From Azorinus chamasolen (taxonomy: Eukaryota > Mollusca > Bivalvia > Cardiida > Solecurtidae): a stretch of 64,000 nucleotides of DNA. The notes under the pieces are model-generated. The model was not told where the DNA came from, searched no databases, and was given only the letters and a program-made list of their open reading frames with translations. Each line of letters opens with the position of its first letter. Positions within the stretch are counted from its first letter, which is position 1. Made by a program: the position numbers and the translations under genes. Below are positions 45,772-57,120 of this stretch, piece by piece. The stretch covers positions 9,081,132 to 9,145,131 of the forward strand of contig OY755242.1 in the NCBI GenBank assembly GCA_963576725.1. The letters are read 5' to 3'.

Positions 45772-45813
45772 TTTCATTGTGCTTGCAGTGACAATTGTAT
45801 ATTTTGTTGACAG

Positions 45814-45941
45814 AAATGTTATACAGGGATGTTATTGACTCCTGTTACACAGAAATGTTGGAAGACATGGACCCTGAAGCGCTTCTTGACAGTTTCCATG
45901 AAGCATCATTTCTGCCTCGTAGAGTTCTGCGAGACATAAAT
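45814..45941 (+). CDS. CARD-like gene, exon 2
   Basis: Acceptor TTTGTTGACAG|AAATG and donor AAAT|GTAAGT bound 128 bases, entered in phase 1 and left in phase 0. It encodes EMLYRDVIDSCY, EMLEDMDPEALLDSF and ASFLPRRVLRDIN: amphipathic helices with the Leu-Leu-D-x-F and Leu-x-x-x-x-Leu spacing of CARD helices 1-4. CARDs are six-helix adaptor domains that join caspases, NOD-like or RIG-I-like proteins. Exon 3 (55842) supplies the remaining helices. The specific gene is not identified; a death-fold domain other than CARD is possible. Confidence 0.65.
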
Positions 45942-45989
45942 GTAAGTATATGCAATAGTCTTTATGATCTGATATAGATGCCTTTTGAC

Positions 45990-46055
45990 ATGTTTGCAAA
46001 CAGAGTAGAGTCAGATCTACTGGAGCTTCTCATCAGCTTGTACTCTGTCTAGTAT
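45990..46055. repeat. Palindromic MITE core fragment
   Basis: GTTTGCAAACAGAGTAGAG ... TACTCTGT, one of the dispersed TTAA-MITE cores, degraded. Confidence 0.5.
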
Positions 46056-46264
46056 GGAAATATGTACATCTGATTTTGCAGTTTTTGCCATGGCCAAAAA
46101 TCTTGTGTCCAAATTCTTCTTATAAATTGTCTAATAAATATTCATGGTTTTATTATTTTGTACGTTACTTTTCATCTAAAAAAGGGTTACCCATTTCTTC
46201 ATTTTGGCTCCTTTTTGACGCCTCTGTAAAAGACACATTGTGTAGTATTGAAACCATTATGATA

Positions 46265-47283
46265 CGAGGGTTGTTCGGAAATAATTGAGACACTGCCTGT
46301 TTTTCAAAACAGTTTTAACGCTCAGTGTTTAAAATTGGTACAAGCACAGTATGGGGTCTTATGATCATAATACATGAAAATCAGGAGATTATATAACAAA
46401 TGTGAAAAAGTAATTGCATAAGAGCTACAGGTAGCCAAACCCGGAGCACGCCGTGAAATTATCATGTTGCAAACACAACCTTTATTCACTATACAATCAA
46501 AAAACAAGAAATAGCGGGAAAACATCATCCAAAGTGATGTCATATAGACACTAGGATTCTAACATGGTTTCATGAAAATTGGACGTTTCTTGAGTTACAA
46601 TTAAATAAATGAGGAGTATTTTCCGGGTGTTTGTCAAATTAAGTTTGTGACGTGTTAGTTCCTAGATAAAGCCGGAGCAGTGGACAGTCATCAAATTATG
46701 TGTTGAGTTGTGGAAAACTCCAGTAATGATGAAACAAATTTGCTTAAAGTCACAAACTGGAAGTAGTGTATCTGGTGCTTAAATTTACCACAGGCACAGC
46801 AGATTTACTAATTATTCATTGACATAATACTCATCTATTGAAGCGAACAGACCCACAACCATTACAGAACTGGCGATGTCATTTCAACAAAATGCATTAC
46901 AACAGAACACATGACTGATTTTGCAACATTGCCATTCAAAACAACATTTGAGTTGTGACAGCACATACAATAATGAGTAAAGGGTACACTTGGAACTGTG
47001 TGTGTTTGCTGTGTGACACATTTGCTATGACAGGGTTAAGAGAGGAGCAGTATCATGGTAACTTCAAAGAGATGACATAACGTTAATGACGCTGGCATGC
47101 TCCGGGTCCCGCGAAGTGACATTCATTAGGAAGATGCTAAAGAGTGATTCACGGGTCCAGCATTTTTATCTTGCGCGTGTACAAAGAACACACATGCAAG
47201 TGTTTAGTGACATAATATCTTAATAGTATGTCATTCTTATCCATTTTATTTACAGTGTCTCAATAATTTTAGAACAAGCCTCG
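46265..47283 (+). mobile_element. mariner-type relic with TA target site
   Basis: 31-bp inverted ends (CGAGGGTTGTTCGGAAATAA... and the reverse complement of ...TTAGAACAAGCCTCG) differ at 4 positions, and TA flanks both (46263-46264, 47284-47285). Near 46676-46780 the plus frame reads EQWTVIKLCVELWKTP, like the start of mariner transposases (EQR-x-VIKFCVKLGKT). The rest of the ~345-codon gene is deleted or eroded. Inactive. Confidence 0.75.
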
Positions 47284-47285
47284 TA

Positions 47286-47345
47286 AATAGAGCATTTGCT
47301 CCTATGGAGCAAATGCTCTGTTTATGACAATGGTTTCAATACTAC
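47286..47345. repeat. Hairpin GAGCATTTGCTCC / GGAGCAAATGCTC
   Basis: Near-perfect palindrome at 47290-47322 followed by TTTATGACAATGGTTTCAA. The same trailing sequence appears in the MITE at 58629-58823. Confidence 0.7.
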
Positions 47346-47400
47346 ACAATTCTTAAAATTTTCCATTTTGCTATTAAATGCTCCTTTTCGGTAGATTTTT

Positions 47401-49676
47401 ATGCCCCCAAAGCTAGGCTTTGGCGGCATATAGTGATCGCACCGTGCGTGTGTGTGTGGATGGGTGGGTGTGTGTGTGTGTGTGTGTGGGGGGGGGTGTG
47501 TGTGGGTGGGTGTGTGTACCTTTTGTCCGGAGTATATTTCCTTTGTCACATCAGCTACGGATACCAAATTTGGTGTGTGAGTTCATCTTGGGATGGGGGA
47601 GTGTCGCGTACCATTTTCATGTCACTGTGACCTTGACCTTGACCTTTGACCTTGATTTTACAAAAAGCTTGTCCGGAGCATATCTCCTTTACCTTACCAG
47701 CTACAGATTCCAAATTTGGTGTGTGAGTTCATCTTGGGATGGCGGAGTGTCGCGTACCATTTCCAGGTCACTGTGACCTTGACTTTGACCTTTGACCTCA
47801 ATTTTAAAAAAAGGTTATGCCTTACCAGCTACAAAAAGCTTGTCCGGAGTATATCTCCTATACCTTACCTGCTAAGGATTCCAAATTTGGTGTGTGAGTT
47901 CATCTTGGGATGGAGGAGTGTTGCGTACCATTTTCATGTCACTGTGACCTTGACCTTGACCTTTGACCTTGATTTTACAAAAAGCTTGTCCGGAGCATAT
48001 CTCCTTTACCTTACCAGCTACAGATTCCAAATTTGGTGTGTGAGTTCATCTTGGGATGGCGGAGTGTCGCGTACCATTTCCAGGTCACTGTGACCTTGAC
48101 TTTGACCTTTGACCTCAATTTTAAAAAAAGGTTATGCCTTACCAGCTACAAAAAGCTTGTCCGGAGTATATCTCCTATACCTTACCTGCTAAGGATTCCA
48201 AATTTGGTGTGTGAGTTCATCTTGGGATGGAGGAGTGTTGCGTACCATTTTCAGATCACTGTGACCTTGACCATGACCTTTGACCGATTTTACAAAAAGC
48301 TTGTCCGGAGCATATCTCCTTTACCTTACCAGCTACAGATTCCAAATTTGGTGTGTGAGTTCATCTTTGGATGGCGGAGTGTCATGTACCATTTCCAGGT
48401 CACTATGACCTTAACCTTGACCTTTGACCTCGATTTTAAAAAAAGCTTATACCTTACCAGCTACAAAAAGCTTGTCCAGAGTATATCAACTATACCATAC
48501 CAGCTAAGAATTCCAAATTTGGTGTGTGAGTTCATATTGGGATGGAGAAGTGTCGCGTACCATTTTCAGATCACTGTGACCTTGACCTTGACCTTTGACC
48601 GATTTTACAAAAAGCTTGTCTAGAGCATATCTCCTATACCTTACCAGATACGGATTCCAAATTTGGTGTGTGAGATCACCTTCAGATAGCGGAGTGTCGC
48701 GTACCATTTTCAGGTCACTGTGACCTTGACCTTTGACCTCGATTTTACAAAAAGCTTGTCCGGAGCATATCTCCTATATCTTACCAGCTACGGATCCAAA
48801 ATTTGGTATGTGAGTTCATCTTGGGATGATGGAGTGTCGCGTGTCATTTTCAGGTCACTGTGACCTTGACCTTTGAACTCGATTTTACAAAAAGCTTATA
48901 CCTAACCAGCTGCAAAATGCTTGTCCGGAGTATATCTCCTATACTTTACCAGCTACGGATTCCAAATTTGGTGTGTGAGTTCATCTTGGGATGGAGGAAT
49001 GTCGCGTACCATTTTCAGGTCACTGTGACCTTGACCTTGACCTTCGACCTCGATTTTACAAAAAAGGTTGTCCAGAGAATATCTCCTATAGCTTACCAAC
49101 TACGGATTCCAAATTTAATGTGAGTTTATCTTGGGATGGCGGTGTGTCGCGTACCATTTTCAGGTCACTGTGACCTTGACCTTTGACCTAGATTTTACAC
49201 AAAGCTTGTCCGGAGCATTTCTCCTATACCTTACCAGCTACGGATTCCAAATTTGGTTTGTGAGTTCATCTTGGGATGGCGGAAAGTCATGTACCATTTT
49301 CAGATCACTGACTTTGACCTTGACCTTTGACCTCAATTTTACAGTCCGGAGCATATCTCCTATATCTTACCAGATTCAAAAAGCTTGTCCAGAGCATATC
49401 TCCTATACCTTAAACGTTGACAATCAACCCAGGGTCCTTTTTAACGTTGAGAATGACTTAGGGTCCTTTTTAACTAAGTTTTGACGCTTGGTTCTTTTCT
49501 TAGCTATCATAATCGTCAAAGATTCTGTTTCTAATGTTAAGAACTGACTCCTGTGTCATTTTTAACAGCATCAAAATTTCATGTTACACCTGGATTACAT
49601 TGTATTCTTTTTCCGCCAAAATGCATTTTGGTGTCAAACACTTTGGGGGCATTTGTCACCCGTGACGACTCTCTTG
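47401..49676. repeat. ATGCCCCCAAA-type element with a long higher-order tandem array
   Basis: Starts ATGCCCCCAAAGCTAGGC, then a GTGTG-rich patch (47443-47515), then about 14 units of ~110-190 bases, each with ATTCCAAATTTGGTGTGTGA, GCGTACCATTTTCA and GTGACCTTGACCTTTGACC. Two adjacent 317-base blocks (from ~47630 and ~47947) are nearly identical. It ends TTTGGGGGCATTTGTCACC ... CTCTCTTG. ORFs reading FILGWRSVAYHF... are translations of the repeat, not genes. Confidence 0.8.
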
Positions 49677-50032
49677 TTTCAAAGAGGTTTGGTCTAAAAA
49701 TAGCATATGAGAAAATGGGTTAAACAATGGGTATTAGACAGTGATTAATCTAGGTCTGCGTCCTGCGTCAGAGACGCATTAAAATAGCAAAAGACGCATC
49801 ATTCTGAAGTGTAAGCGTCCTAAAGGACGCATTAAAATATGGTTGCGTGTAGCCGTTGAAGTTAATATCACGTAGTGAAACTACTAGAACACCGTAGCGA
49901 TATCAACATCCGACTTGTATGTATTTTACAAAAATGATTTTGATTGGCTAGTATGCAGCAGGATGTTGGTAATGAGCCAATGAAAACGTTCCTTTTAAAA
50001 TGTCAGCGCCGAAAGACCCCGGATAATCCAAG

Positions 50033-50372
50033 ATGCTGCTTCCGAAAATACTCGCCAAGATCGACTCAAATCAAACGATGTTAGGTCAGTTGTGTCCCAG
50101 TGACATGATTTCAACGTTCGTGGATCAAAATAAGGATCCCAAATCCGATGTAATGAAGGAAAATAACGACTGTCAGCTTAAAGAGAGAAAGAGTTCTGAC
50201 CAAACTGGTTGGCGACTTACTCCTAGTTGACTTCTGTTAGGCAACAGATGGTCGACTTGATTTCATGTTTTGCTGCATATGCGACAAATATCAGGCCAAA
50301 CATTGCATGGTAAATGTACACACTATCGAAACACTACCGAAAATATCATTTTGTTGCCTCGTGCCAGGTAAG
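50033..50372 (+). pseudogene. Remnant of hAT transposase first exon
   Basis: MLLPKILAKIDSNQTML ... KERKSSDQTGWRLTPS ends at a stop (50228-50230). In the next frame FMFCCICDKYQAKH resembles the zinc-finger segment of ZNF862-like hAT proteins (exon 1 of the large element has MYCTLCTNAKK). Position and orientation relative to the two ends agree with the large copy. A donor CCAG|GTAAGT follows at 50369. Weak sequence similarity, supported mostly by context. Confidence 0.4.
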
Positions 50373-50446
50373 TGGTCCACACATGTGTACTCTGAATGGT
50401 GGTATCGATCTACTTTCGGTTTTGACTTTCGACATCAATGCTGTCT

Positions 50447-50655
50447 TAACCATTTCCTTCATGTAAATGTGTTTTCACACATCTGCAAACAGAGTAGACC
50501 CAGATCAGACGGCTCCTATAGAAGTTGTCAGAAAAGGGTCTGCTGTTTGCTAATGGAGTTTGATAGATCAGTTTCTTTAAAGTTTCTGAAATGTCTACAA
50601 TATTCCACCTTCCATATTTGATTATAACTACTTTTTCCATGAATATTCACTAGGT
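50447..50655. mobile_element. TTAA-MITE copy inside the small hAT element
   Basis: TTAACCATTTCCTTCATG ... ATCTGCAAACAGAGTAGACC ... GGGTCTGCTGTTTGC ... TGAATATTCACTAGG. The right terminus is eroded. Confidence 0.55.
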
Positions 50656-51018
50656 ACAGTACTTTTACTTGGTATAAACAGAACAAGGAAAAGTTAACAG
50701 CTCATTGATGAGACTAGCCAGGAAACCTGGTTATACTTATAACTATAATGCAATAAATGTTCCAAAACTAGAATGTAACTACAGAATAACGATTTAACAT
50801 CAGTTTTCTTTTAATTTTATGCTTGGGACTCATCAATTTAGTTTGGGACTCATAGTTTTCCTGTGGGACTCATTGTTTTCAGATTAGTGAGTCCTGGGAC
50901 TCATGGTTCAAATTTCTAGATTAATCACTGATTAGAGTGATGAAAAATCATCGGTGAGATTCAATTTATACTCAAACAAGTTCCAAGCATTATATGATAG
51001 TGTGCAAGATTATTATAA

Positions 51019-51253
51019 ATGTCTCCGTTAACATAGTGTGAAGGGAGACATTGATTTTGTACTCTGTTTGTCACAAGGTGTGACTGCGCTTCTTCTCAAA
51101 ACGGCTGGGCACATTTTAAAACTTTACAGCATTGATTGCCATAGTTGTGCATATCACTAGGATGATCTGGTTTTGTTATGTTATACACTTCACCCTTAAA
51201 TGTTAATCTGGGGTTATCTCAGGTGAGCGCTTCAGGGCCTCATGGCCCTCTTG
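51019..51253. repeat. Chimeric repeat: ATGTCTCC start, GGGCCT..GGCCCTCTTG end
   Basis: The 5' hairpin ATGTCTCCGTTA...AGGGAGACAT is of one family. The 3' end CAGGTGAGCGCTTCAGGGCC TCATGGCCCTCTTG (in two parts) is that of the AGCTCACC family. It suggests exchange of end modules. Confidence 0.5.
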
Positions 51254-52361
51254 TTTTCCAACTGATGCCATATCCCTGTTACAGATTGACCGAATTCAAT
51301 GAAACTTGACATGAATATTTGTTATCACTGGGGCATCGTTCCCATGTATTACTTTTCCAGGTCACTTGTAACATTTAGAAGTTAGTGCCCTTTGATACTC
51401 AAAAATCATATATTTTTCCGTCCAATGCTATATCTCTAACTCAACATGAATATTTCTTATTGCCGTGGCATTGTTCCCATGTATTACATTTTCAGATGGC
51501 ATGTGGCTTACAAAAATGATACACAAAAATCATATATTTATTGCCTTTATCCCCTGCTGAAAACAGACAGATACTGTTCAATACTGTTTTGCATTAAGTG
51601 CTTGAATATGCTTTATACAGCTTTCATATTCCAGCAGTGTCAAGATAAAATAGGCCTCATGATTCAAACAGTTCAGGAACAGATCAGCAACGATGTCACC
51701 AATGCAACACCCAATCAGATATGTAATGATTCATTATATCGGAATAAACTGTATTATGAGTATAATACAAACTACAACTAATGCAAAAAGTAGTAGACTG
51801 GATCAGATGCCATAGCGGAGATACGACAGCCAGTCTAGGTCTATACTTTTTGTAATACAATAAGGCACATTTCCCTTTGCTGTGGCTTATTCAGTATCAA
51901 AACATGTACACTATTATTAAAGATTGCCATAGAAAGTAGTATAAATTTGGCCCTATATTCATAAAGTTGGTCAAAATATCTATTTAAGGTACCGGTATGT
52001 ATCAAAGGCAAGTAAAACCTGGTTGAGCAATCTAGGGCTGTCATAGTCCTCACGTTTTAAATTGATTATCTAAAGATTCCCCCCACCCAATTGTTTGCCG
52101 TTTGACTAGGTAATACCTTTGGCAGGGGATATCAATTTTCAATTTTACGAATTTGCTTGTCTGCTTTTTGCGACTTGGTAAAAAGGTTACAAATTTGCGT
52201 TTTGCCAAGTGTCACACATTTTGCGAGACAGTCCCACATTTTAGGTTGTTTTCCTGCATACAGAGTTAAGTATTCCACAATCTGTAAAATTTGAAAAAAC
52301 AATACAAAACCTCTGCAAGTTGTTAGAAATATTGAAATCTTACCTCCATGGAAATGGGTGT

Positions 52362-52432
52362 TTAACCCTTTACTCCATAAATATGCATTTCTACACCTTT
52401 GCAAACAGAGTAGTCCAAGATCAGAAAAACTG
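52362..52432. repeat. Half copy of the TTAA-MITE
   Basis: TTAACCCTTTACTCCATAAA through TTTGCAAACAGAGTAG, lost after the core midpoint. Confidence 0.55.
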
Positions 52433-53204
52433 GTACGAATCATTGAGGAAATGTCTCGGGGTGAACTAGTTTAGGTAAGAAATGTAACAGGACCATTCCT
52501 GAACAAGTGACTGTCTAACAAGGGTACTTTTCATGCTGAAGTGGACAAAGCCAGTACACATATAAATGATGTGGTTAATATATGGCATCCCCAATTATGT
52601 AAATCATATAATGATCATCACTAGTGGTAACAAATCGAAAGTTCCAATCTATATGTCATTCGTCTGCCATTTGTAATTGTTTACATCGCGTAAACATTCT
52701 TTTTAGGAATCAGTTCTTTACTTCAATATGTATTCTATCGTAAATCGGCCAAATAGTTCCTAATACAGACTATACAAATGATTCAAGTATATAAATTATA
52801 CAGGCCACGTAAGACAAAAAAAAACCAACAACATCGAAACCATTTACGTTCGTTACTTACACATTCAGTGCATTGGCAATTTCCTGCCAGGCCTTCTCCT
52901 TCGATTTGGCCCCTAACAAGGTGCCCCTGAATTTTCGGAAAAGATCCTCAGAACTACTATTTGTTCTTAACTAAGCAAATAGTTCAAAACGTTCATGAAA
53001 CACAAAAACTTACAAGTGCTTAGCAAATAATTTTAACAAACTTAATCCCCCTGTTCAGTCTTATTCTTAGCAATTACTTAAGAATGTTCGTGAAACGGGG
53101 CCAGGTTAGTCATGTCCAACAGAAAAAAGCAAAATGCATGTGGATTTTCAGGTAGGCAAAGCTACAGATAACGGTACGTACACAAATACTAAAATCAGTA
53201 TTTC

Positions 53205-53292
53205 TCCACCAAACCCTAGGTTGTGACCACTCTTTAAAATCGTCAAGACGATTCTAAAGAGTGGTCACAACATAGGATTTGGTGGAGAAGTA
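53205..53292. repeat. Inverted repeat, ~42-bp arms
   Basis: CTCCACCAAACCCTAGGTTG at the left pairs with CAACATAGGATTTGGTGGAG at the right around AAG. A single arm with downstream sequence recurs at 44735-44835. Confidence 0.8.
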
Positions 53293-53889
53293 AAGAAGTT
53301 ACAGTTGAAAATATTTTGATTTACACATCCTATCTGGAGCTCTGGGAAAGAGTTTTGTGTTGCTTGGCCATGCATTTTGAAAGTAACTAATGTCAGCTGT
53401 TTAGAGGTAGGTATAAAATGGTTTTAACCTTTAGCCTGCTAAACAAGTTATTTTTACAGAGTTTTTCCCCTAATTCATTTTCAAAATTCAAGCTTTAATT
53501 AATTTTTCTACCAAGATGTAATCAGTGTCCAACAGTTACTCATCTGGCTCCAAACTGTTTGCATAGGTCTTCACTCATCCACCCATAGCAGACTAAAGGT
53601 TAACTTAGTTATAAACCATATACCACTTGAAAATCATCCGAGATAGGTTGTCCTACAAAACGTTATTTTCTCACGCAAAAGTTTCCAAATTGTCTCTCAA
53701 ATTGATACTTGCAATTTGGCATGTCTGGTTTTGATAAAGGGGGAATACTCTGAAGGTTTGTAATAAATATGATTTTGATAAAACATAGTTCTTAAAAATC
53801 CAAACCCAATGACATAACTTTTTTGCAGGACTGTCGTAACTTTATGATACATGTACTGTTAAATGTTTCTTATGTTAAAAGTAAAGTAC

Positions 53890-54195
53890 CTAGTTATAGT
53901 CTACTTTCAGTCCTAATGACCGCTCAGCCGACTGTACATTTACTCCCCTGGTCATTGAGTCATTGGCCTACAATATTGAGCACTGCTAACATATGGCGCA
54001 ATCATGCAGCCACAGTAGTCTGGCGAGTGACCCTCACAGGTACCCATTTTAGCCCCTGGGTGGAGAGGAGGTGCAGTTGGAGACACGGAAAAGCATCTTT
54101 GAAATTTCAGGGAGGGACCGGGATTTGAACTCCTGACCTCCGGACTGATAGTCAAGCACATTTATAATGACTAAACCACCGCAAACCACAATATA
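53890..54195 (-). repeat. tRNA-derived SINE
   Basis: On the minus strand GCGGTGGTTTAGTCATTATA ... CAGTCCGGAGG ... GAGTTCAAATCCC has A-box-like and B-box (GTTCAAATCC) promoter sequence in tRNA-like spacing. A ~200-base unrelated body follows (GGTACCTGTGAGGGTCACTC ...). No poly-A tail or TSD was confirmed. The short ORFs overlapping it are not coding. Confidence 0.6.
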
Positions 54196-54200
54196 TATTT

Positions 54201-55779
54201 GTGTCACCTGCCGAGAGGCAGTGTGTGACTTAGGGATCACTTTTCCGTCGTTTGTCTGTCTGTCCGTCCGTCTGTCTGTCCGTCACACTTTCTTTTTAGC
54301 TCACCAAAGCACAAAGTGCTCAGGGTGAGCTTTTGTGATCGCCCGTTGTCCGTGGGTGTGAGTCGTCCGTCGTTCGTCGTCAACAATTTTAACCTTTAAA
54401 AATCTTCTCCTCGGAATCTACAGGGATCTCAACTTTCATCTTTGGCACATAGCATCATATTCAGGTCCTCTACTAAAGTTATATAAATTATGCCCCTTGT
54501 GTCAAAATTGACCCCGCCCCAGGGGTGCCTTGTTTTCAATAGAAACATATAGTAAAACTTTGAAAATCTTCTCCTCTGAAGCCAGAAGGTTCTCAGCTTT
54601 CATAATTGGCACATAGCATCATGTTCAGGTCCTCTACAAAAGTTATATAAATTATGGCCCTGGGGTCAAAATTGGCCCCGCCCCGGGGGTGGGCAGTTTT
54701 CAATAGAATCATATAGTGCAAAGTATGAAAATCTTCTCCTCTGAAACTGGAAGGTTCTCAGCTTCATATTTAGCACATATCATCATGTTCAGGTCCTCTA
54801 CAAAAGCTATATAAATATTGGCCCCGCCCCAGGGGTGGGCAGTTTTCAATAGAAACAAATAGTGAAATCTTTGAAAATCTTCTCCTCTGAAACTGGAAGG
54901 CTCTCAGCTTTCATATTTGGCACATAGCATCATGTTCAGGTCCTCTACATAAGTTACATTATTTATGGCCCTGGGGACAAAATTGGCCCCGCCCCAGGGG
55001 TGGGCAGTTTTCAATAGAAACAAATAGTGAAATCTTTGAAAATCTTCTCCTCTGAAACTGGAAGGCTCTCAGCTTTCATATTTGGCACATAGCATCATGT
55101 TCAGGTTCTCTACAAACATTATATAAATAATGGTCTCGGGGTCAAAATTGGCCCCGCCCCAGGGGTGGGCAGTTTTCAATAGAAACAAATAGTAAAATCT
55201 TTGAAAATCTTCTCGTCTGAAACTGGAAGGCTCTCAGCTTTCATATTTGGCACATAGCATCATGTTCAGGTGGTCTACAAAAGTTATATAAATAATGGTC
55301 TCGGGGTCAAAATTGGCCCCGCCCCAGGGATGGGCCATTTTCAATAGAAACAAATAATGAAATCTTTGAAAATCTTCTTCACTGAAACTGGAAGGCTCTC
55401 AGCTTTCATATTTGGCACAGAGCATCATGTTCAGGTCCTCTACAAAAGTTATATAAATAATGGTCTCGGGGTCAAAATTGGCCCTGCCATAGGACAGGGC
55501 AGTTCTCAATAGAAACATATTGAGAAAACTTTGAAAATCTCCTCTGGTTGTCTGGTGAGCGCTTCAGGGCCATTCTGGCCTTCTTGTTTTGGCTGTCATT
55601 TCTAAACTAATCATTATACAGCTTTCAAATTTCACAAGCATGATAAGAGGAAGTGTCATGCACAAGGGCCACAACTCTAGCATCAATAGGTTTTTGAGTT
55701 ATTCCCCTTTTTGATATTAACAATAAGTTTTTGTGTCAGCTGCGAGCAGGTGACACATGTGTTCCTCCGAACACTCTTG
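54201..55779. repeat. GTGTCACCTGC-type element, interrupted
   Basis: Starts GTGTCACCTGCCGAGAGGCA with a GTCTGTCTGTCCGTCC microsatellite and ends GAGCAGGTGACACATG ... ACACTCTTG before TTTT. Split at 54298-55586 by an AGCTCACC element. Confidence 0.7.
54298..55586. repeat. AGCTCACC hairpin element, 7 internal units
   Basis: 5' hairpin AGCTCACC...GTGCTCAGGGTGAGCT. Then CCGTCGTTCGTCGTCAACAA, seven ~164-base units (TCTTCTCCTCTGAAACTGGA ... ATTGGCCCCGCCCCAGGGG ... TTTTCAATAGAAAC), and 3' hairpin GGCCATTCTGGCC then TTCTTG. T-runs lie at both borders (TTTTT before, TTTT after). Confidence 0.8.
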
Positions 55780-55841
55780 TTTTAAATAATGTTTATGAAA
55801 ATCAAGCAAGCTCTTATTGAATTGTTTCTGTAAAATTTTAG

Positions 55842-55956
55842 GAGGAAGGTACTACTATTGGAAAGAACAGGAAAATAATTGAGGCGTTCAAAAAACTACT
55901 GAAGAAATCTGGAAATGAGGTTGTGGCTGAAATGCTGCAGAGAAGAGAGAATGAAG
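55842..55956 (+). CDS. CARD-like gene, exon 3
   Basis: Acceptor AAAATTTTAG|GAGGAAGG and donor GAATGAAG|GTGAGA bound 115 bases, in phase 0 with exon 2 and leaving phase 1. It encodes EEGTTIGKNRKIIEAFKKLL and KKSGNEVVAEMLQRRENE. The K-N-R-x-I-x-E-x-x-K-x-L-x-x-S-G pattern matches the helix 4-6 part of CARDs (usual K-x-x-x-LL-x-x-L-x-x-x-G). Following exons lie beyond the window or were not recognised. Together with exons 1-2 this is the best host-gene candidate in the window. Confidence 0.65.
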
Positions 55957-56089
55957 GTGAGAAACTAGAATAGACAATATGTAAAAAATGTTTTTTATTT
56001 GGCTTTAATTATTATTATAACATTTGCAAACAGTTTTGATACAGATGAAATTTAAAATAATAATTGGCATCCTATCTTAATCCAAATTA

Positions 56090-56385
56090 TATCTCCCACC
56101 ACATAGTGGTGTGGGAGACATATTGATTTACTCCTTTCCGTCAATCCGTCAGTCCATCCATTTGTCCATCCATCCGTCTTTCACATAATCTTGTCCGCTC
56201 ACTTATTCTAAAAGTTCTCACCCAGAGTGCTTTTCGTTAAATTGTGACAGAGTTCAACGAGTTAGGGACTATGGCATTCCTTTAATGCTCACATAACTTA
56301 TTACTTCGAATATGAGAAAAATATGTTTTGTGGATAAAACCTTATGAAAGATCTTATTTCTCTGAATTCTAAATTATTCTTCAAT
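56090..56385. repeat. Truncated TCTCCCACC-type repeat
   Basis: ATCTCCCACCACATAGTGGT...GGGAGACAT hairpin and CCATCCATCCGTC microsatellite, then non-repetitive sequence. It lacks a recognisable 3' end. Confidence 0.5.
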
Positions 56386-56388
56386 TTA

Positions 56389-56975
56389 AGCTCACCAGAG
56401 CACAAAGTGCTCAGAGTGAGCTATTGTGATTGCCTGATGTTCATCGTCTGTCAGTGTGCGTCGATCGTCGTCTGTCGTCAACAATTTGAGTGAGTGTCTC
56501 TTATTGCTTTCACCACTGACTGATAGTAACTGCTTACTTACAGACAGTCATTTTAAGCTCCACTTTTTAGCTCACCAGAGCACAAAGTGCTCAGGGTGAG
56601 CTTTTGTGATCGCCTGATGTCCGTCGTGCGTCGGCGTGCGTCGTTCGTCGTCAACAATTTGAACCTTTAAAATTCTTCTCCTCTGAATCTACAGGGTTCT
56701 CAGCTTTCATCATTGGCACATAGCATCATCTGTAGGTCCTCTACAAAGTTATATAAATTATGTCCCTGGGGTCAAAATTGGCCCCGCCCCAGGGGTGCAT
56801 TGTTTTCTATAGAAACATATAGTGAAAACTTTGAAAATCATCTCCTCTGAAACTGGAAGGTTCTCAGCTTTAATATTTGGCACATAGCGTCATGTTCAGG
56901 TCCTCTACAAAAGATGTATAAATTATGCTCCTGTGGTCAAAATTGGCTACACCCCAGGGTGGCCAGTTTTCTAGC
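56389..56975. repeat. Two truncated AGCTCACC elements in tandem
   Basis: Hairpin starts at 56389 and 56579. The first stops after the CGTCGTCTGTCGTCAACAAT region. The second has two internal units, then unique sequence from about 56975. Confidence 0.7.
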
Positions 56976-57120
56976 AAACTTGAAGCTGACTGCACTTTTA
57001 AGCATCTTATCTTTACTCATAAAGAGGTCATCAGGTCAAGCAGTAGAGAGGGGATGACCAGTGGCTATTTTTAGTGCACCTGTATTGCTGATAGTGGAGT
57101 GATAGTCCAGTCTGTCTTAA

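Larger units (their letters stand above)
40908..45813. other. Intron 1 of the CARD-like gene, repeat-filled
   Basis: Contains the elements listed at 41031-41540, 42723-44634, 42999-44136 and 44850-45771. The unique remainder (41541-42722) is AT-rich with one palindromic MITE core at 42391-42455 and no coding. Confidence 0.5.
49739..50930 (+). mobile_element. 1.2-kb relative of the 16-kb hAT transposon
   Basis: Perfect 15-bp inverted ends CAGTGATTAATCTAG, with direct repeat ATTAGA on both sides (49733-49738, 50931-50936). The left end has GCGTCC/GGACGC motifs (49757-49845) and the right end has four TGGGACTCAT repeats (50822-50905). These two ends are the same pair as in 28585 and 12361 of the large element, in opposite orientation. 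It contains a remnant of a first transposase exon at 50033 and a TTAA-MITE at about 50447-50655. Confidence 0.75.
45942..55841. other. Intron 2 of the CARD-like gene
   Basis: About 9.9 kb, almost wholly repeats and transposon relics listed separately. Stretches without a listed element (51254-52361, 52433-53200, 53293-53890) are AT-rich. I see no exon in them that would fit the phase-0 join of exons 2 and 3. Confidence 0.5.

Noticed and set aside
47630..49330. CRISPR-like array
   Set aside because: Units are contiguous, diverged and much longer than CRISPR repeats; no unique spacers, and the genome is eukaryotic.
47420..49484. Long plus ORFs repeating FILGWRSVAYHF and TLTLTFDL
   Set aside because: Direct translation of a tandem repeat in an intron; unit length varies and shifts frame.
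51446..51781. Possible alternative exon (QCQDKIGLMIQTV...) of the CARD-like gene
   Set aside because: Although an AG precedes it at 51633, exons 2 and 3 already join in phase and this segment lacks a convincing donor.
54130..54195. Functional tRNA gene
   Set aside because: Has A- and B-box-like sequence but no complete cloverleaf and continues into a SINE body.
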